A stretch of DNA of 12,512 nucleotides from positions 1-12,512 of the forward strand of contig MNDB01000094.1 of assembly GCA_001914705.1 (NCBI GenBank). The letters run 5' to 3'. This DNA comes from Actinobacteria bacterium 13_2_20CM_68_14. GTDB lineage: Bacteria > Actinomycetota > Thermoleophilia > Gaiellales > Gaiellaceae. The first letter of the stretch is position 1; each line of letters opens with the position of its first letter. The translations under genes and the position numbers were made by a program. A model generated the notes under the pieces. The model was not told where the DNA came from. It saw only the letters and a list, made by a program, of their open reading frames with translations, and did no database searches. Of the stretch, positions 1 through 7,033 are shown one piece after another.

Positions 1-257
1 TCGCGCGCGGCACGGCGCGCGGCTTGCCGGAACCCTCCGAGCATCAGCGGCAACAGGAGCGCCCGGGCCGGGTTCCGGCGCAGGTTGCCGACAACGCCGG
101 ACCCGTAGGCGATCCCGTAGTGGCGGACCGTGGCGGGCGAGACGACCTCGACCTCGATTCCGCGCTCGCGAACGTGCTCGACAGCGTCGGCGACGAACCG
201 GCCGGCCGTGTCGCCCGGCGCCCGCGGATAGGAGCTCGTGAGGACGGCGACCTTCAT
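1..257 (-). CDS. Group 1 glycosyltransferase, N-terminal part (runs off left edge)
   Basis: The ATG at 257-255 opens a frame that stays open to the left edge, giving about 85 residues that begin MKVAVLTSSYPRAPGDTAGRF. The hydrophobic beta strand followed by a Ser/Tyr-Pro turn and a Gly-Arg-Phe helix start is the usual N-terminal Rossmann element of GT4-type, GT-B fold glycosyltransferases, which bind the acceptor with this half. The nucleotide-sugar-binding half lies outside the window, so the donor sugar cannot be guessed. It follows the polymerase-like gene by 106 bases, a gap filled by repeat copy A. No strong Shine-Dalgarno sequence is visible (only a weak GTGAGC next to the ATG). It probably belongs to the same polysaccharide operon unless the repeat hairpins end transcription. 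The family call rests on the N-terminus alone. Confidence 0.75.
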   Translation of the reverse strand, partial: MKVAVLTSSYPRAPGDTAGRFVADAVEHVRERGIEVEVVSPATVRHYGIAYGSGVVGNLRRNPARALLLPLMLGGFRQAARRAAR

Positions 258-276
258 GCTCACGCTACCCACGTGC

Positions 277-363
277 TCAAACCGTGCAGCATGTCCAATC
301 GGGTTTGAACGGCCGCGGCGGCAAAGCCGCCACGGCCTCCAGATCGGCATCGCAAGCGACGCC
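277..363. repeat. Mosaic palindromic repeat, copy A
   Basis: This fills most of the gap between the polymerase-like gene stop (366-364) and the next start (257). It has three parts. Hairpin 1 is 311-337: GGCCG, a C/A mismatch, GGCGGC, loop AAA, then the complement. Hairpin 2 is 346-363: GGCATCGC, AA, GCGACGCC, with one mismatch; it directly abuts the stop codon. A third module at 286-306 reads, on the minus strand, AAACCCGATTGGACATGC and onward, and lies inside an inverted repeat TCAAACC (277-283) / GGTTTGA (302-308). Hairpin 1 and hairpin 2 recur in the same order at 5003-5056. The arrangement resembles REP/BIME-type intergenic elements. The hairpins could stabilise or terminate the upstream transcript, but there is no T tract typical of an intrinsic terminator. 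Confidence 0.8.
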
Positions 364-1692
364 TCACACGAGCGCCTGCAGCCGCCGCCCGAAGACGACG
401 GGCAGGGCGATCACCAGCAGAATGAACCCGTAGAAGAAGAACGCCGTCATCGTCAGATAGAAGGCGTTCGCCGCCATCGTTCCCACGAGCGCTGCCGTCA
501 GCCCCCAAGAGACCGGCCGCAGGCGCGCGGCCGTCGGATCGTGGGCCACGGCGAGCGCGCGCCCGATCGCGCGGGCGGCGCGCAGGCGGCGGAACACGTA
601 CCAGAGGAAGACAGCGAACAGGGCCGTGCCGACGAGCCCGGTCTCAACCAGCAGCGAGACGTAGAACGAGTGGGGCCCCCAGTTCGTCTTGCCGGTGACG
701 AACTGGTAGTAGACCGAGAAGTTGTTGAAACCGAGCCCGAAGAGCGGATGCATGTGGAGCACCTGTGGGATGAAGTCGTAGACCTGGAAGTGCGCGGTCG
801 TCGAACGCCCGCCGCGCTGCAGCCGCGAGGCGATCACGGTGTTGAAAAAGTGTGGCCGTCGGTGGATCTCGTAGGCCACCAGCGCCGCGACGAGCGCCAG
901 CGGTACGAGCATCGCCCGTGAGATCAGCAGCCGCCGATACGGGATCAGCAGCACCAGAAAGCCGACACCAAGCCCGAGCAGGCCGCTGCGGGAAAGCGTT
1001 GCCAGCTCCACCGCGAGCAGTCCCGCGATCAGCAGGGCAAGCGGGACGCGCAGCCGGTGCTTGGGCTCGAGCCGGAGGTAGAGCGGTCCGAGCACGAGCA
1101 GCGGCACGATCAGCTGGATGCCGAGGTGATTCGGATCTGGGGTCAGTCCGTCGATGCGGTAGACATTCGAGCCTCCGACCGCTCCGTAGATGTTGATCTG
1201 GGTCGAATGGCCGGTGATCGGCTGGATCAACGTCGCATCGAGGTTGCGACCGGCCTGCGCCGCCGCGAGCTGGATGACGCCGTAGGCGGCGTTCGCGGCG
1301 ACCCCGAGGCAGAACCAGGCGAGCATTCGCCAGTAGACGCGCTCGCTCGAGCGGAAGAGATAGTCGACCGCGGCGACGAGGAAGGCGAAGTGGAGCACGA
1401 ACTTGCCCATCCCTTTGCCGAACTGCGTCAGGCCCTGGGTCGTCTCTAGGTTGTAGAAGCCGACCAGGTAGACGAGCAGGAAGGCGGCGAAGAAGGCCAG
1501 CACGATCCCGGATGTCCGCGGCAGCGAGCCGTCTCGGCGGCCGAGCCGGCGCAGTGCGTAAGCGCCGACGAAGAGGATCGAGAGCACCTCGGTGAGGGCG
1601 ATCTTCCCGGCGACGTTCCAGAAGATCTTCTCGAAGCTCATCGTGAAGACGGCCGCGAAGAGCAGAAAGTCGGTGACGCGGCGGGAAGGCAT
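364..1692 (-). CDS. O-antigen ligase/polymerase-like membrane protein (Wzy_C family)
   Basis: This is a 442-residue polytopic membrane protein with roughly ten to twelve hydrophobic segments. The most diagnostic part is the C-terminal half: HPLFGLGFNNF at 315-325 and PHSFYVSLLVETGLVG at 340-355, the hallmark of the O-antigen ligase/polymerase (Wzy_C) family. GLTPDPNHLG at 182-191 and LSRSGLLGL at 233-241 are also typical. Such proteins join lipid-linked glycan repeats, either polymerising them or attaching them to an acceptor, in the cytoplasmic membrane; ligase and polymerase roles cannot be separated from sequence alone. The ATG at 1692 overlaps the upstream glycosyltransferase stop by one base (TGATG), and there is no independent Shine-Dalgarno sequence, so translation is probably coupled. 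The stop codon touches repeat copy A. Confidence 0.88.
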   Translation of the reverse strand: MPSRRVTDFLLFAAVFTMSFEKIFWNVAGKIALTEVLSILFVGAYALRRLGRRDGSLPRTSGIVLAFFAAFLLVYLVGFYNLETTQGLTQFGKGMGKFVLHFAFLVAAVDYLFRSSERVYWRMLAWFCLGVAANAAYGVIQLAAAQAGRNLDATLIQPITGHSTQINIYGAVGGSNVYRIDGLTPDPNHLGIQLIVPLLVLGPLYLRLEPKHRLRVPLALLIAGLLAVELATLSRSGLLGLGVGFLVLLIPYRRLLISRAMLVPLALVAALVAYEIHRRPHFFNTVIASRLQRGGRSTTAHFQVYDFIPQVLHMHPLFGLGFNNFSVYYQFVTGKTNWGPHSFYVSLLVETGLVGTALFAVFLWYVFRRLRAARAIGRALAVAHDPTAARLRPVSWGLTAALVGTMAANAFYLTMTAFFFYGFILLVIALPVVFGRRLQALV

Positions 1693-2942
1693 CAGGCTGT
1701 CTGGAGGATCAGCTCGGAAAGCTCCTCGACGCGCCTGCGTCGGGAGATGCGGTCGCGAAGTTCGGGCCTGAGCGGCGTCCCGTTCAGCTGCCCGGCTCGC
1801 CAGCGCGCCTCGAGCCCAAGCAGCGCCTCACGGATCGCAGCACTGTCGTCGGGCGGGACGACCACGCCGGCATCCGCCTCCCGGATCAGGTTCGCCGCGG
1901 CGCCGGCCGTCGGCACGGCGGCGAGGATCGGCCGCTCGGCGGCGAGGTACTCGAAGATCTTCCCCGGCAGCACCGGCGTCCCCCGCTCCCCCGCCTGCGG
2001 CAGCAGCAGGAGCAGCGCCTCGGAGTCGCGCTGGTAGGCGAGCGACCGGCGGCGGGAGCCGAATGGCAACAGTTCGAGCCGGTCGCCGAGCTCGAGCGTC
2101 TCGGCCCACTCGCGGTCGCGTGTCGTCAGGTCGCCGACGAAGCGGGCGACCACGCTCTCGAGCCCCGACTCCTTCATGGCGGTCAGGAACGGCCGCGGGT
2201 TTCGCTTGCCGAAGAAGCTCCCCGTGTGCGTGATCCGGAAGCGGTCGCCGGGGTGGTAGTCCAGGCCCTCGAAATCGTCGTAGTCGGCCCCGTTCGGGAT
2301 CACGGTGATGCCGGCCTTCGGCTCGTAGGCGCGAATCTCCTCGGCGATCCCTTCCCAGGCGGTCACGATCGCGTCCGCCTGCGAGGCGACGAGCCTCGCG
2401 ATCACGCGCTGGACGTTCTCCTTCATACGCGCCGGCAGCCGCTCGACCGGATGGTCAGCGTCGGCGATCAGCGGGTCGCGCAGGTCGGCGACCCACTTGA
2501 CCCCGGTGGCCTTCTTCACCGCCGCGCCGATCAGATTGATCGAGTTCGGCGGCGACGTGGTCAGGACGACGTCGATGTTCTCCGCCCGGACGATCCGGAT
2601 CGCGGCCGTGATCGCGTTCGGCGCCCAGGTCACGGAGATATCGGGAACGAGCGCGCGGCGGAAGAGGGCGCCGGCCTGGTAACGAAGCCGGTCGGCTCCC
2701 TCGAGCGCGTAGAGCTCTTCCGAAGGGATCCGGCCGCGGGGGCCGTGGTAGCGGACGCGATGCACCCAGGCCTGGGTCGGCGGCGTCGCCTCGTCGTCGC
2801 GGTGCACCCACTTCGGGTCGTCGGGTGTGAGCACGTGCGTCTCGATGCCGAAGCTCGGCAGGTGCGTCGCGAACTTCAACGGGCGCTGCACACCGCCTCC
2901 GCCGGCAGGCGGAAAGTACATCGTCACGAGCAGGACCTTCAT
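1692..2942 (-). CDS. Group 1 (GT4-type) glycosyltransferase
   Basis: This is a 416-residue GT-B fold glycosyltransferase that transfers a sugar from a nucleotide-activated donor in the cytoplasm. The N-terminal acceptor domain begins MKVLLVTMYFPPAGGGGVQR; the glycine-rich loop followed by a helix with PLKFATHL is typical. DLRDP lies at 153-157, IPNGAD in the interdomain region at 215-220, HTGSFFGKRNPRPFL near 239-253, and LPGKIFEYLAAERPIL at 325-340, the donor-binding signature with Lys and Glu. The frame remains open upstream to 3032, but ATG 2942 is preferred because the family N-terminus starts there and because it forms an ATGA overlap with the stop of the preceding gene (2941-2939), suggesting coupled translation. 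No Shine-Dalgarno sequence is obvious. The donor and acceptor sugars are unknown. Confidence 0.9.
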   Translation of the reverse strand: MKVLLVTMYFPPAGGGGVQRPLKFATHLPSFGIETHVLTPDDPKWVHRDDEATPPTQAWVHRVRYHGPRGRIPSEELYALEGADRLRYQAGALFRRALVPDISVTWAPNAITAAIRIVRAENIDVVLTTSPPNSINLIGAAVKKATGVKWVADLRDPLIADADHPVERLPARMKENVQRVIARLVASQADAIVTAWEGIAEEIRAYEPKAGITVIPNGADYDDFEGLDYHPGDRFRITHTGSFFGKRNPRPFLTAMKESGLESVVARFVGDLTTRDREWAETLELGDRLELLPFGSRRRSLAYQRDSEALLLLLPQAGERGTPVLPGKIFEYLAAERPILAAVPTAGAAANLIREADAGVVVPPDDSAAIREALLGLEARWRAGQLNGTPLRPELRDRISRRRRVEELSELILQTA

Positions 2943-5881
2943 CGGAGCCGGTAGAGAACGTACCGCCGGTCCGCGTACGCGCGCGGCAGGTCCAGCGTCA
3001 GCCGATGACGCTTGCGGTCGACGATGATCCACTGCGCGCCGTAGAAGCGTGGGATCGCGAGGTCGCCGCCGCGGGCGTAGAAGCGGTAGGCGTCGCGCAG
3101 GCGCTGCTTGGGCCGGTTCTTCTTCGTCACCGCGACATGGCCGTACGGGGCGTCCGCGAGATAGACGGGCGCGTAGGCGGCGAGCAGGTAGCCGGTCTCG
3201 GGATCCGCGAAGAGGACGTCCTTCGGCTTCGCGTCCGCGCGGAAGGCCTTGATCAGGCCCCGGGTAAGGGCGCCGGAGCCGCTGCCGACGCGGTTCCAGT
3301 GCGAGAAGCCGTGGACGGCGACCGGGATCGCGAACACCGCAACTGCGACCGCAGCGAGGCCGTGGCGATGGAGGTGTACACCTACATCACTTCCTTTTCT
3401 GAAGCGTCGAACCGCACCGATCAGCAGCGCAACCAGCCCACCGATGAGCGCGAACCAAGTCGGCCAGGCGGGCGTCGTCCCGTGAAAGTGGTAGCCGAAG
3501 TCGCCGGGATACGCATGCTCGAGGACGATCCCGGCGGCGAGCGCAAGCGGGATCGTGAACACGCCGAGCAACCCGGCGAGGACCGATGCGCCCCCTGCGA
3601 CGGCGTACGGATACGGGATGAAGCCGACCAGGCGGCGAGCCTGTGAGATCGAGACGGCGTCCGCGAAGTGCGGGAAGACGAACGGCACGAGCGTGAGCGC
3701 GAAGATCGCGAGGGAGCCGCCGAGCACCCAGGCGGCCCACCGCCGCGTACGCGCAAAGTAGGCAAGCGGCACACAGAGCAGGGCGGCGACGGCAACAGCC
3801 CCGCTGCGGGTGAACAGCCGCTCGGCGACGTGATAGTGGTCGAAGTTGCCCGTCAGCTGGCCGGGGTACTGGGCGAACGCGCGCCGGACCTCCTGCCCGG
3901 AGGGATTGTGGACGGTTGTCGCCTCCACGACCGGCCGGAGCCAGGCGAGCGCGATCCCGGTCGGGATCGCCAGCGCAGCGATCCCGGTCAGAGACGGCGC
4001 CAACTCGCCCCGGACGAGCAGCGCCCGAGCGATCGCGAAGCCGACCAGCGGCACGCCGACGAAGAGCGCGTACGTCGGATGGACCAGCGCGAGAGTGCCC
4101 GCAGCGGCCGCCGTCGACAGGAGCAGCGCCCCCGACGGCCGCCGGACGTGGGCGAAGAAGAGCGCGAGCAGCCCCGGCACGAGCAGCTGCCGAGAGACGG
4201 TCGCCGGCAGCGCCAGCGAGGTGAACCCGCCGCCGTGTCCGGCCGCGATCCCGGTCAGCGAGATCTGCGCAACCACGACCGCAACTCCGGCCCAGGCGGA
4301 GCGGAAAAGCGCCTTCCCCGCCTCGTAGAAGAGCGCGAACGAGAGCGGCGCCAGCACGGTCGGCCCATTACGCCCGACCGCGATCGGATCGACGTCCGCG
4401 AGCCGGGCCATCAGGGCCAGGAACCCGTGCCAGAGCGGAAACGCGTAGCCGGGATGCAAGCTCCCGTCCTTGAACTCGCCGACGTTCTGGAGCGAGAGCG
4501 AGCCGAAGACCTCGAGCTTGCGGACGCGGGCGAGGTGGAAGAAGGCGTCGCCGTCGAGCACGGCCACGGACCAGAGCGCGATCCCGAACGCGATCCCCGC
4601 GGCGATCACCGCCAGCTCGGGCCGGTCCAGCTTGTGATCTAGATCATTTGCTCGCAGGGCCAACGGCAGCGCCACCAGCGCGACGGCTCCCAGTAGCGCC
4701 AGCGTCAGCCAGAGCGAGCTGTGGACGGCGAAGGTGATCGCGAGCGCGAAGAGCAGCGCGGCGAGCGACCACGCAACCACCGGCGCGAGGCCGCGCACGC
4801 AAAGCGCACGGGAGATGAGGGCACCGGGAATCAGCAGGCAGGCGGTCGCCGCCCCCAGCCGCAGGCCGAGGCCGACTCCGTCCGCGGGAAGCAGGCGCGC
4901 GAGAGCAAGCGCCGGCACGGCCAGCAGGACGAGCGGCAGGCGCCTCACCGCCGACGCAGATTCGATTCGAGGAGAAGACATCTCCAACGACGGGTTCGAG
5001 ACGGCGCGGCGGCAAAGCCGCCACGCCTCAAGGTCTGCATCGCAAGCGATGCAGACGCGAACGAAGCAGTGAGCCGGCAGCAGCCGTAGCCTCACCCCGG
5101 CGAGCAGGAGCCGACGGGCCCGTTCCGCCTCGCGTGTGCCGCGGTGCTTGGCGAGGAAGCGAAGATGCCCGCGCACGTTCTCCGCGAACAGGCTGCCGCC
5201 GTGCGAGGCACCGCCGACGTGCATGGCCTCGGCGCCGGGGAAGAAGAAAACGCGCCAACCCGCCTGGCGGAACCGGTAACACCAGTCGGTCTCCTCGCTG
5301 AACATGAAGAAGTCCTCGTCGAACAACCCGACCTCGTCCGCGGCGTCGCGGCGGACGAGCAGGCAGGCGCCGAAGAGCCAGTCGACCTCGCGCACCTCGT
5401 CGTGGTCGAAGCCGCCCTCGTAGAAGGTGTTCAACAGCCGCGACCGGGGCGCCAGCTTGCGCAGGAAGAGGTACTCGGTCGCGAGCCGCCAGAGAGTCGG
5501 AAACGCCCGCGCAGAGCGCTGGAGCGACCCGTCGGGATTGAGCAGACGCGGTCCAACGACCGCCGCGTCGGGATGCTGATCCGCAAACCCGGCGAGCTGC
5601 TCGGCGCCGTCGCCGACCAGCCACGCATCGGAGTTCAGCAGCAGGAAGTAGCGGCCGGAGGCGAGCCGCATCCCCGCGTTGTTGCCGCCGCCCATGCCGA
5701 GGTTCTCCTCCTCGATCACGTGTGCCTCAGGAAACCGCCGCCGAACGAGCTCGACCGTCCCGTCGGTCGAACCGTGGTCGACCACGATCGTCTCGTAACC
5801 GCGCACGCTCTCGAGGCAGCGCTCGACCCACTGGGCCGAGTTGTATGTCACGACCACGACCGAAATGTCTCTCGTGGCCAC
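2939..5881 (-). CDS. GT2 glycosyltransferase fused in frame to a polytopic GT-C-like membrane protein
   Basis: This is one 980-codon frame with two parts. Residues 1 to about 270 are a GT2 glycosyltransferase (GT-A fold, rhamnosyltransferase-like): VVVVTYNS near 8-15, VVDHGSTDGT at 33-42, LLNSDAW at 81-87 (the metal/donor-binding site), DWLFGACLLVRR at 167-178, and FSEETDWCYR at 194-203 with the presumed catalytic Asp. Residues about 276-301 are encoded by a palindromic repeat. From Met301 onward comes a protein with many hydrophobic helices, an acidic DGDAFFH motif in an early extramembrane loop (443-449) as in GT-C enzymes, and a soluble C-terminal domain of about 100 residues. Separate enzymes of both types are known in polysaccharide loci; this joined form is unusual. 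The start is GTG 5881, with GGGAGA at 5894-5889 seven bases upstream. If translation restarts at ATG 4981, the second product would be 680 residues, but no properly spaced ribosome site precedes it. The membrane protein's function is inferred only from its topology. Confidence 0.82.
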   Translation of the reverse strand: MATRDISVVVVTYNSAQWVERCLESVRGYETIVVDHGSTDGTVELVRRRFPEAHVIEEENLGMGGGNNAGMRLASGRYFLLLNSDAWLVGDGAEQLAGFADQHPDAAVVGPRLLNPDGSLQRSARAFPTLWRLATEYLFLRKLAPRSRLLNTFYEGGFDHDEVREVDWLFGACLLVRRDAADEVGLFDEDFFMFSEETDWCYRFRQAGWRVFFFPGAEAMHVGGASHGGSLFAENVRGHLRFLAKHRGTREAERARRLLLAGVRLRLLPAHCFVRVCIACDADLEAWRLCRRAVSNPSLEMSSPRIESASAVRRLPLVLLAVPALALARLLPADGVGLGLRLGAATACLLIPGALISRALCVRGLAPVVAWSLAALLFALAITFAVHSSLWLTLALLGAVALVALPLALRANDLDHKLDRPELAVIAAGIAFGIALWSVAVLDGDAFFHLARVRKLEVFGSLSLQNVGEFKDGSLHPGYAFPLWHGFLALMARLADVDPIAVGRNGPTVLAPLSFALFYEAGKALFRSAWAGVAVVVAQISLTGIAAGHGGGFTSLALPATVSRQLLVPGLLALFFAHVRRPSGALLLSTAAAAGTLALVHPTYALFVGVPLVGFAIARALLVRGELAPSLTGIAALAIPTGIALAWLRPVVEATTVHNPSGQEVRRAFAQYPGQLTGNFDHYHVAERLFTRSGAVAVAALLCVPLAYFARTRRWAAWVLGGSLAIFALTLVPFVFPHFADAVSISQARRLVGFIPYPYAVAGGASVLAGLLGVFTIPLALAAGIVLEHAYPGDFGYHFHGTTPAWPTWFALIGGLVALLIGAVRRFRKGSDVGVHLHRHGLAAVAVAVFAIPVAVHGFSHWNRVGSGSGALTRGLIKAFRADAKPKDVLFADPETGYLLAAYAPVYLADAPYGHVAVTKKNRPKQRLRDAYRFYARGGDLAIPRFYGAQWIIVDRKRHRLTLDLPRAYADRRYVLYRLR
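3367..3388. repeat. Near-perfect 22-base palindrome inside the membrane-protein coding region
   Basis: The core AGGTGTACACCT (3372-3383) is a perfect 12-base palindrome. It is flanked by GATG (3367-3370) and CATC (3385-3388), with a single mismatched pair (3371/3384) between core and flanks. It encodes residues 832-839 in a loop of the membrane protein (around DVGVHLHR). The symmetry looks like a binding site for a dimeric regulator, but no promoter or downstream start gives it an obvious job here. Chance or a small inserted palindrome are alternatives. Confidence 0.5.
4979..5056. repeat. Mosaic palindromic repeat, copy B, inside a coding frame
   Basis: Hairpin 1 (5003-5027) is GGCG, a C/A mismatch, GGCGGC, loop AAA, GCCGCC, CGCC. 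Hairpin 2 (5033-5056) has perfect 11-base arms, GTCTGCATCGC and GCGATGCAGAC, around AA. The third module (4979-5000) reads on the minus strand GAACCCGTCGTTGGAGATG, matching AAACCCGATTGGACATG of copy A. The order and orientation are those of copy A. Unlike copies A and C, this one contains no stop in the GT2 frame and is translated as residues about 276-301, which include several cysteines and arginines not expected in a GT2 enzyme. Confidence 0.85.
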
Positions 5882-5888
5882 CCTTAAA

Positions 5889-5894
5889 TCTCCC
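5889..5894 (-). promoter_or_regulatory. Ribosome binding site deciding the GTG start at 5881
   Basis: GGGAGA on the minus strand lies seven bases before GTG 5881-5879. An AAGG nearer to the GTG is too close to act. No other in-frame start has a comparable site, and the GT2 fold begins directly after this codon. Confidence 0.6.
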
Positions 5895-5928
5895 GAGCGG
5901 AGCGACGGGACAAACTAGCCCCGCGCCA

Positions 5929-6024
5929 GGCATCGCTTGCGATGCCGTGTAAGAGGGCGTGCGATTCACTCGCTCGCCCGTTAACAATGCGCAGCATTTT
6001 TCGCGGATGGTCAAACATCGGGTT
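5929..6024. repeat. Mosaic palindromic repeat, copy C (rearranged)
   Basis: This lies mostly in the gap between the UPF0104-type gene and the GT2 start. Hairpin 2 is present as a perfect palindrome, GGCATCGC, TT, GCGATGCC (5929-5946), in the orientation opposite to copies A and B. Hairpin 1 is absent. Two other hairpins replace it: GGGCG-T-GCGA with its complement around TTCAC (5955-5979), and AATGC-GCA-GCATT (5986-5998). The AACCCGAT...ATGCTGC module of copy A reappears on the minus strand at 6024-5991, lengthened by an internal segment, and supplies the TGA stop of the UPF0104-type gene (6013-6011). The mixture of shared and unique hairpins shows a mosaic family. All alignments were made by eye. 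Confidence 0.65.
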
Positions 6025-6991
6025 GCTGAAGTGGAGCACGCCGGGCGCCGCGGAGGCTCTCCCAAACGAAGATCCCGAGACCCGGCAGCGCGAGTGCAAT
6101 CGTGACGAAGAAGAAGAGGAACCCGGTCGCAAAGGCCTTGTCCGCGCTGACGCCGAGATTGCCGAGGAAGCTGACGAAGAACGTCTCCCGCACCGCCAGC
6201 CCGTTGACTGTGAACGGTACGAGCAGGACGAGGAAGAGGAGCGGGCCCATCACGTAGTACGGCCGCGGCGAGAGGTCGACGCCGACAGCCTTCCCCGTCA
6301 GCCAGATCGCGAGCACCCGCACCGCTTGCACCACCAGCGTCAGCGCGAAGACCCAGACGAGCAACGGGACGTTGCCGCGGTAGGCGTGAATCCCCTCGTA
6401 GACGGCGCGCACCGGCCGCTCGACGCGAAGGAACCGCAGCAGCGGCACCGTCCGCGCCAGCAAAGGCCGTAGGCGGCGCGAGAAGAGCAGCACGGCGAGC
6501 ACGATCGTCGCGACGACGAAGGCGCCCTCGACCCAGAGGTAGGCGCCGACGTCGTAGCGGCCGATCGCGAGCGCGAAGCCGACTGCCGCGAGCGTCAGCG
6601 TCGCCGCTCCCCCGAGCGCCCGCTCGAGCAGAACCGAGGCGGCGACCGTGCCGCCGTTGCCCGGGTGGCGGCGGGAGGTCTCGTAGATCCGGACGGCGTC
6701 GCCCCCGACCGCCGTCGGTAGCACCTGGCCGCCTGTGTAGGCGACGAAGTAGGCTCGGACGAGCCAGCCGAGCCGGTCGTCGATCCCCTTCGCGGCGAGC
6801 AGCCGCTGCCAGCGCCAGGCCATCGGCCAGACCGAGAACACAATGATCGCGACCGCGGCGGCGAAGTACGCGAAGTTCGCGTGCACGAGTACGTGCACGG
6901 TCTGGCTGACGTCGATCTTCCAGAAGATGTAGGCGGCGCAGAGACCCGTGACGACGAGCGTCCCGGCGAGCCGGATCAGGCGCCGTTTCAC
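6011..6991 (-). CDS. UPF0104 / lysylphosphatidylglycerol synthase TM-region family membrane protein
   Basis: This is a 326-residue protein with about seven or eight hydrophobic helices. Family signatures are LPTAVGGDAVRIY at 91-103, LLERALGG at 121-128 and LVPFTVNGLAVRETFF at 257-272, matching the membrane half of MprF/AglD-like proteins (PF03706). It lacks the soluble aminoacyl-transfer domain of true MprF, so lysyl-phosphatidylglycerol synthesis is not supported. Family members often lie in glycan loci and are thought to move or flip a lipid-linked substrate; this is inference here. The GTG at 6991 is chosen because the positively charged start and first helix follow at once; its Shine-Dalgarno sequence is weak. 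The gene lies 42 bases after the preceding glycosyltransferase stop. Its last codons and stop fall within repeat copy C. Confidence 0.85.
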   Translation of the reverse strand: MKRRLIRLAGTLVVTGLCAAYIFWKIDVSQTVHVLVHANFAYFAAAVAIIVFSVWPMAWRWQRLLAAKGIDDRLGWLVRAYFVAYTGGQVLPTAVGGDAVRIYETSRRHPGNGGTVAASVLLERALGGAATLTLAAVGFALAIGRYDVGAYLWVEGAFVVATIVLAVLLFSRRLRPLLARTVPLLRFLRVERPVRAVYEGIHAYRGNVPLLVWVFALTLVVQAVRVLAIWLTGKAVGVDLSPRPYYVMGPLLFLVLLVPFTVNGLAVRETFFVSFLGNLGVSADKAFATGFLFFFVTIALALPGLGIFVWESLRGARRAPLQQPDV

Positions 6992-7033
6992 CGGCTCAGC
7001 GTAACGACGGCGCCTGCGAACGCACCGGAGTGG

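Noticed and set aside
277..363. Repeat copy A as part of a CRISPR array
   Set aside because: There is a single unit, no regular spacers, and the other copies are kilobases away and rearranged.
2943..3032. N-terminal extension of the group 1 glycosyltransferase to 3032
   Set aside because: The extra 30 residues lie within the coding end of the preceding gene and do not resemble a glycosyltransferase start; ATG 2942 forms a natural ATGA overlap.
3668..4642. A 324-codon plus-strand frame opposite the membrane protein
   Set aside because: It is Arg/Glu/Pro-rich without hydrophobic core or motif; the minus-strand frame encodes a convincing polytopic protein.
5884..6132. Small minus-strand frame across repeat copy C
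   Set aside because: It consists mainly of repeat sequence plus the out-of-frame end of the UPF0104-type gene; no ribosome site or homology supports translation.
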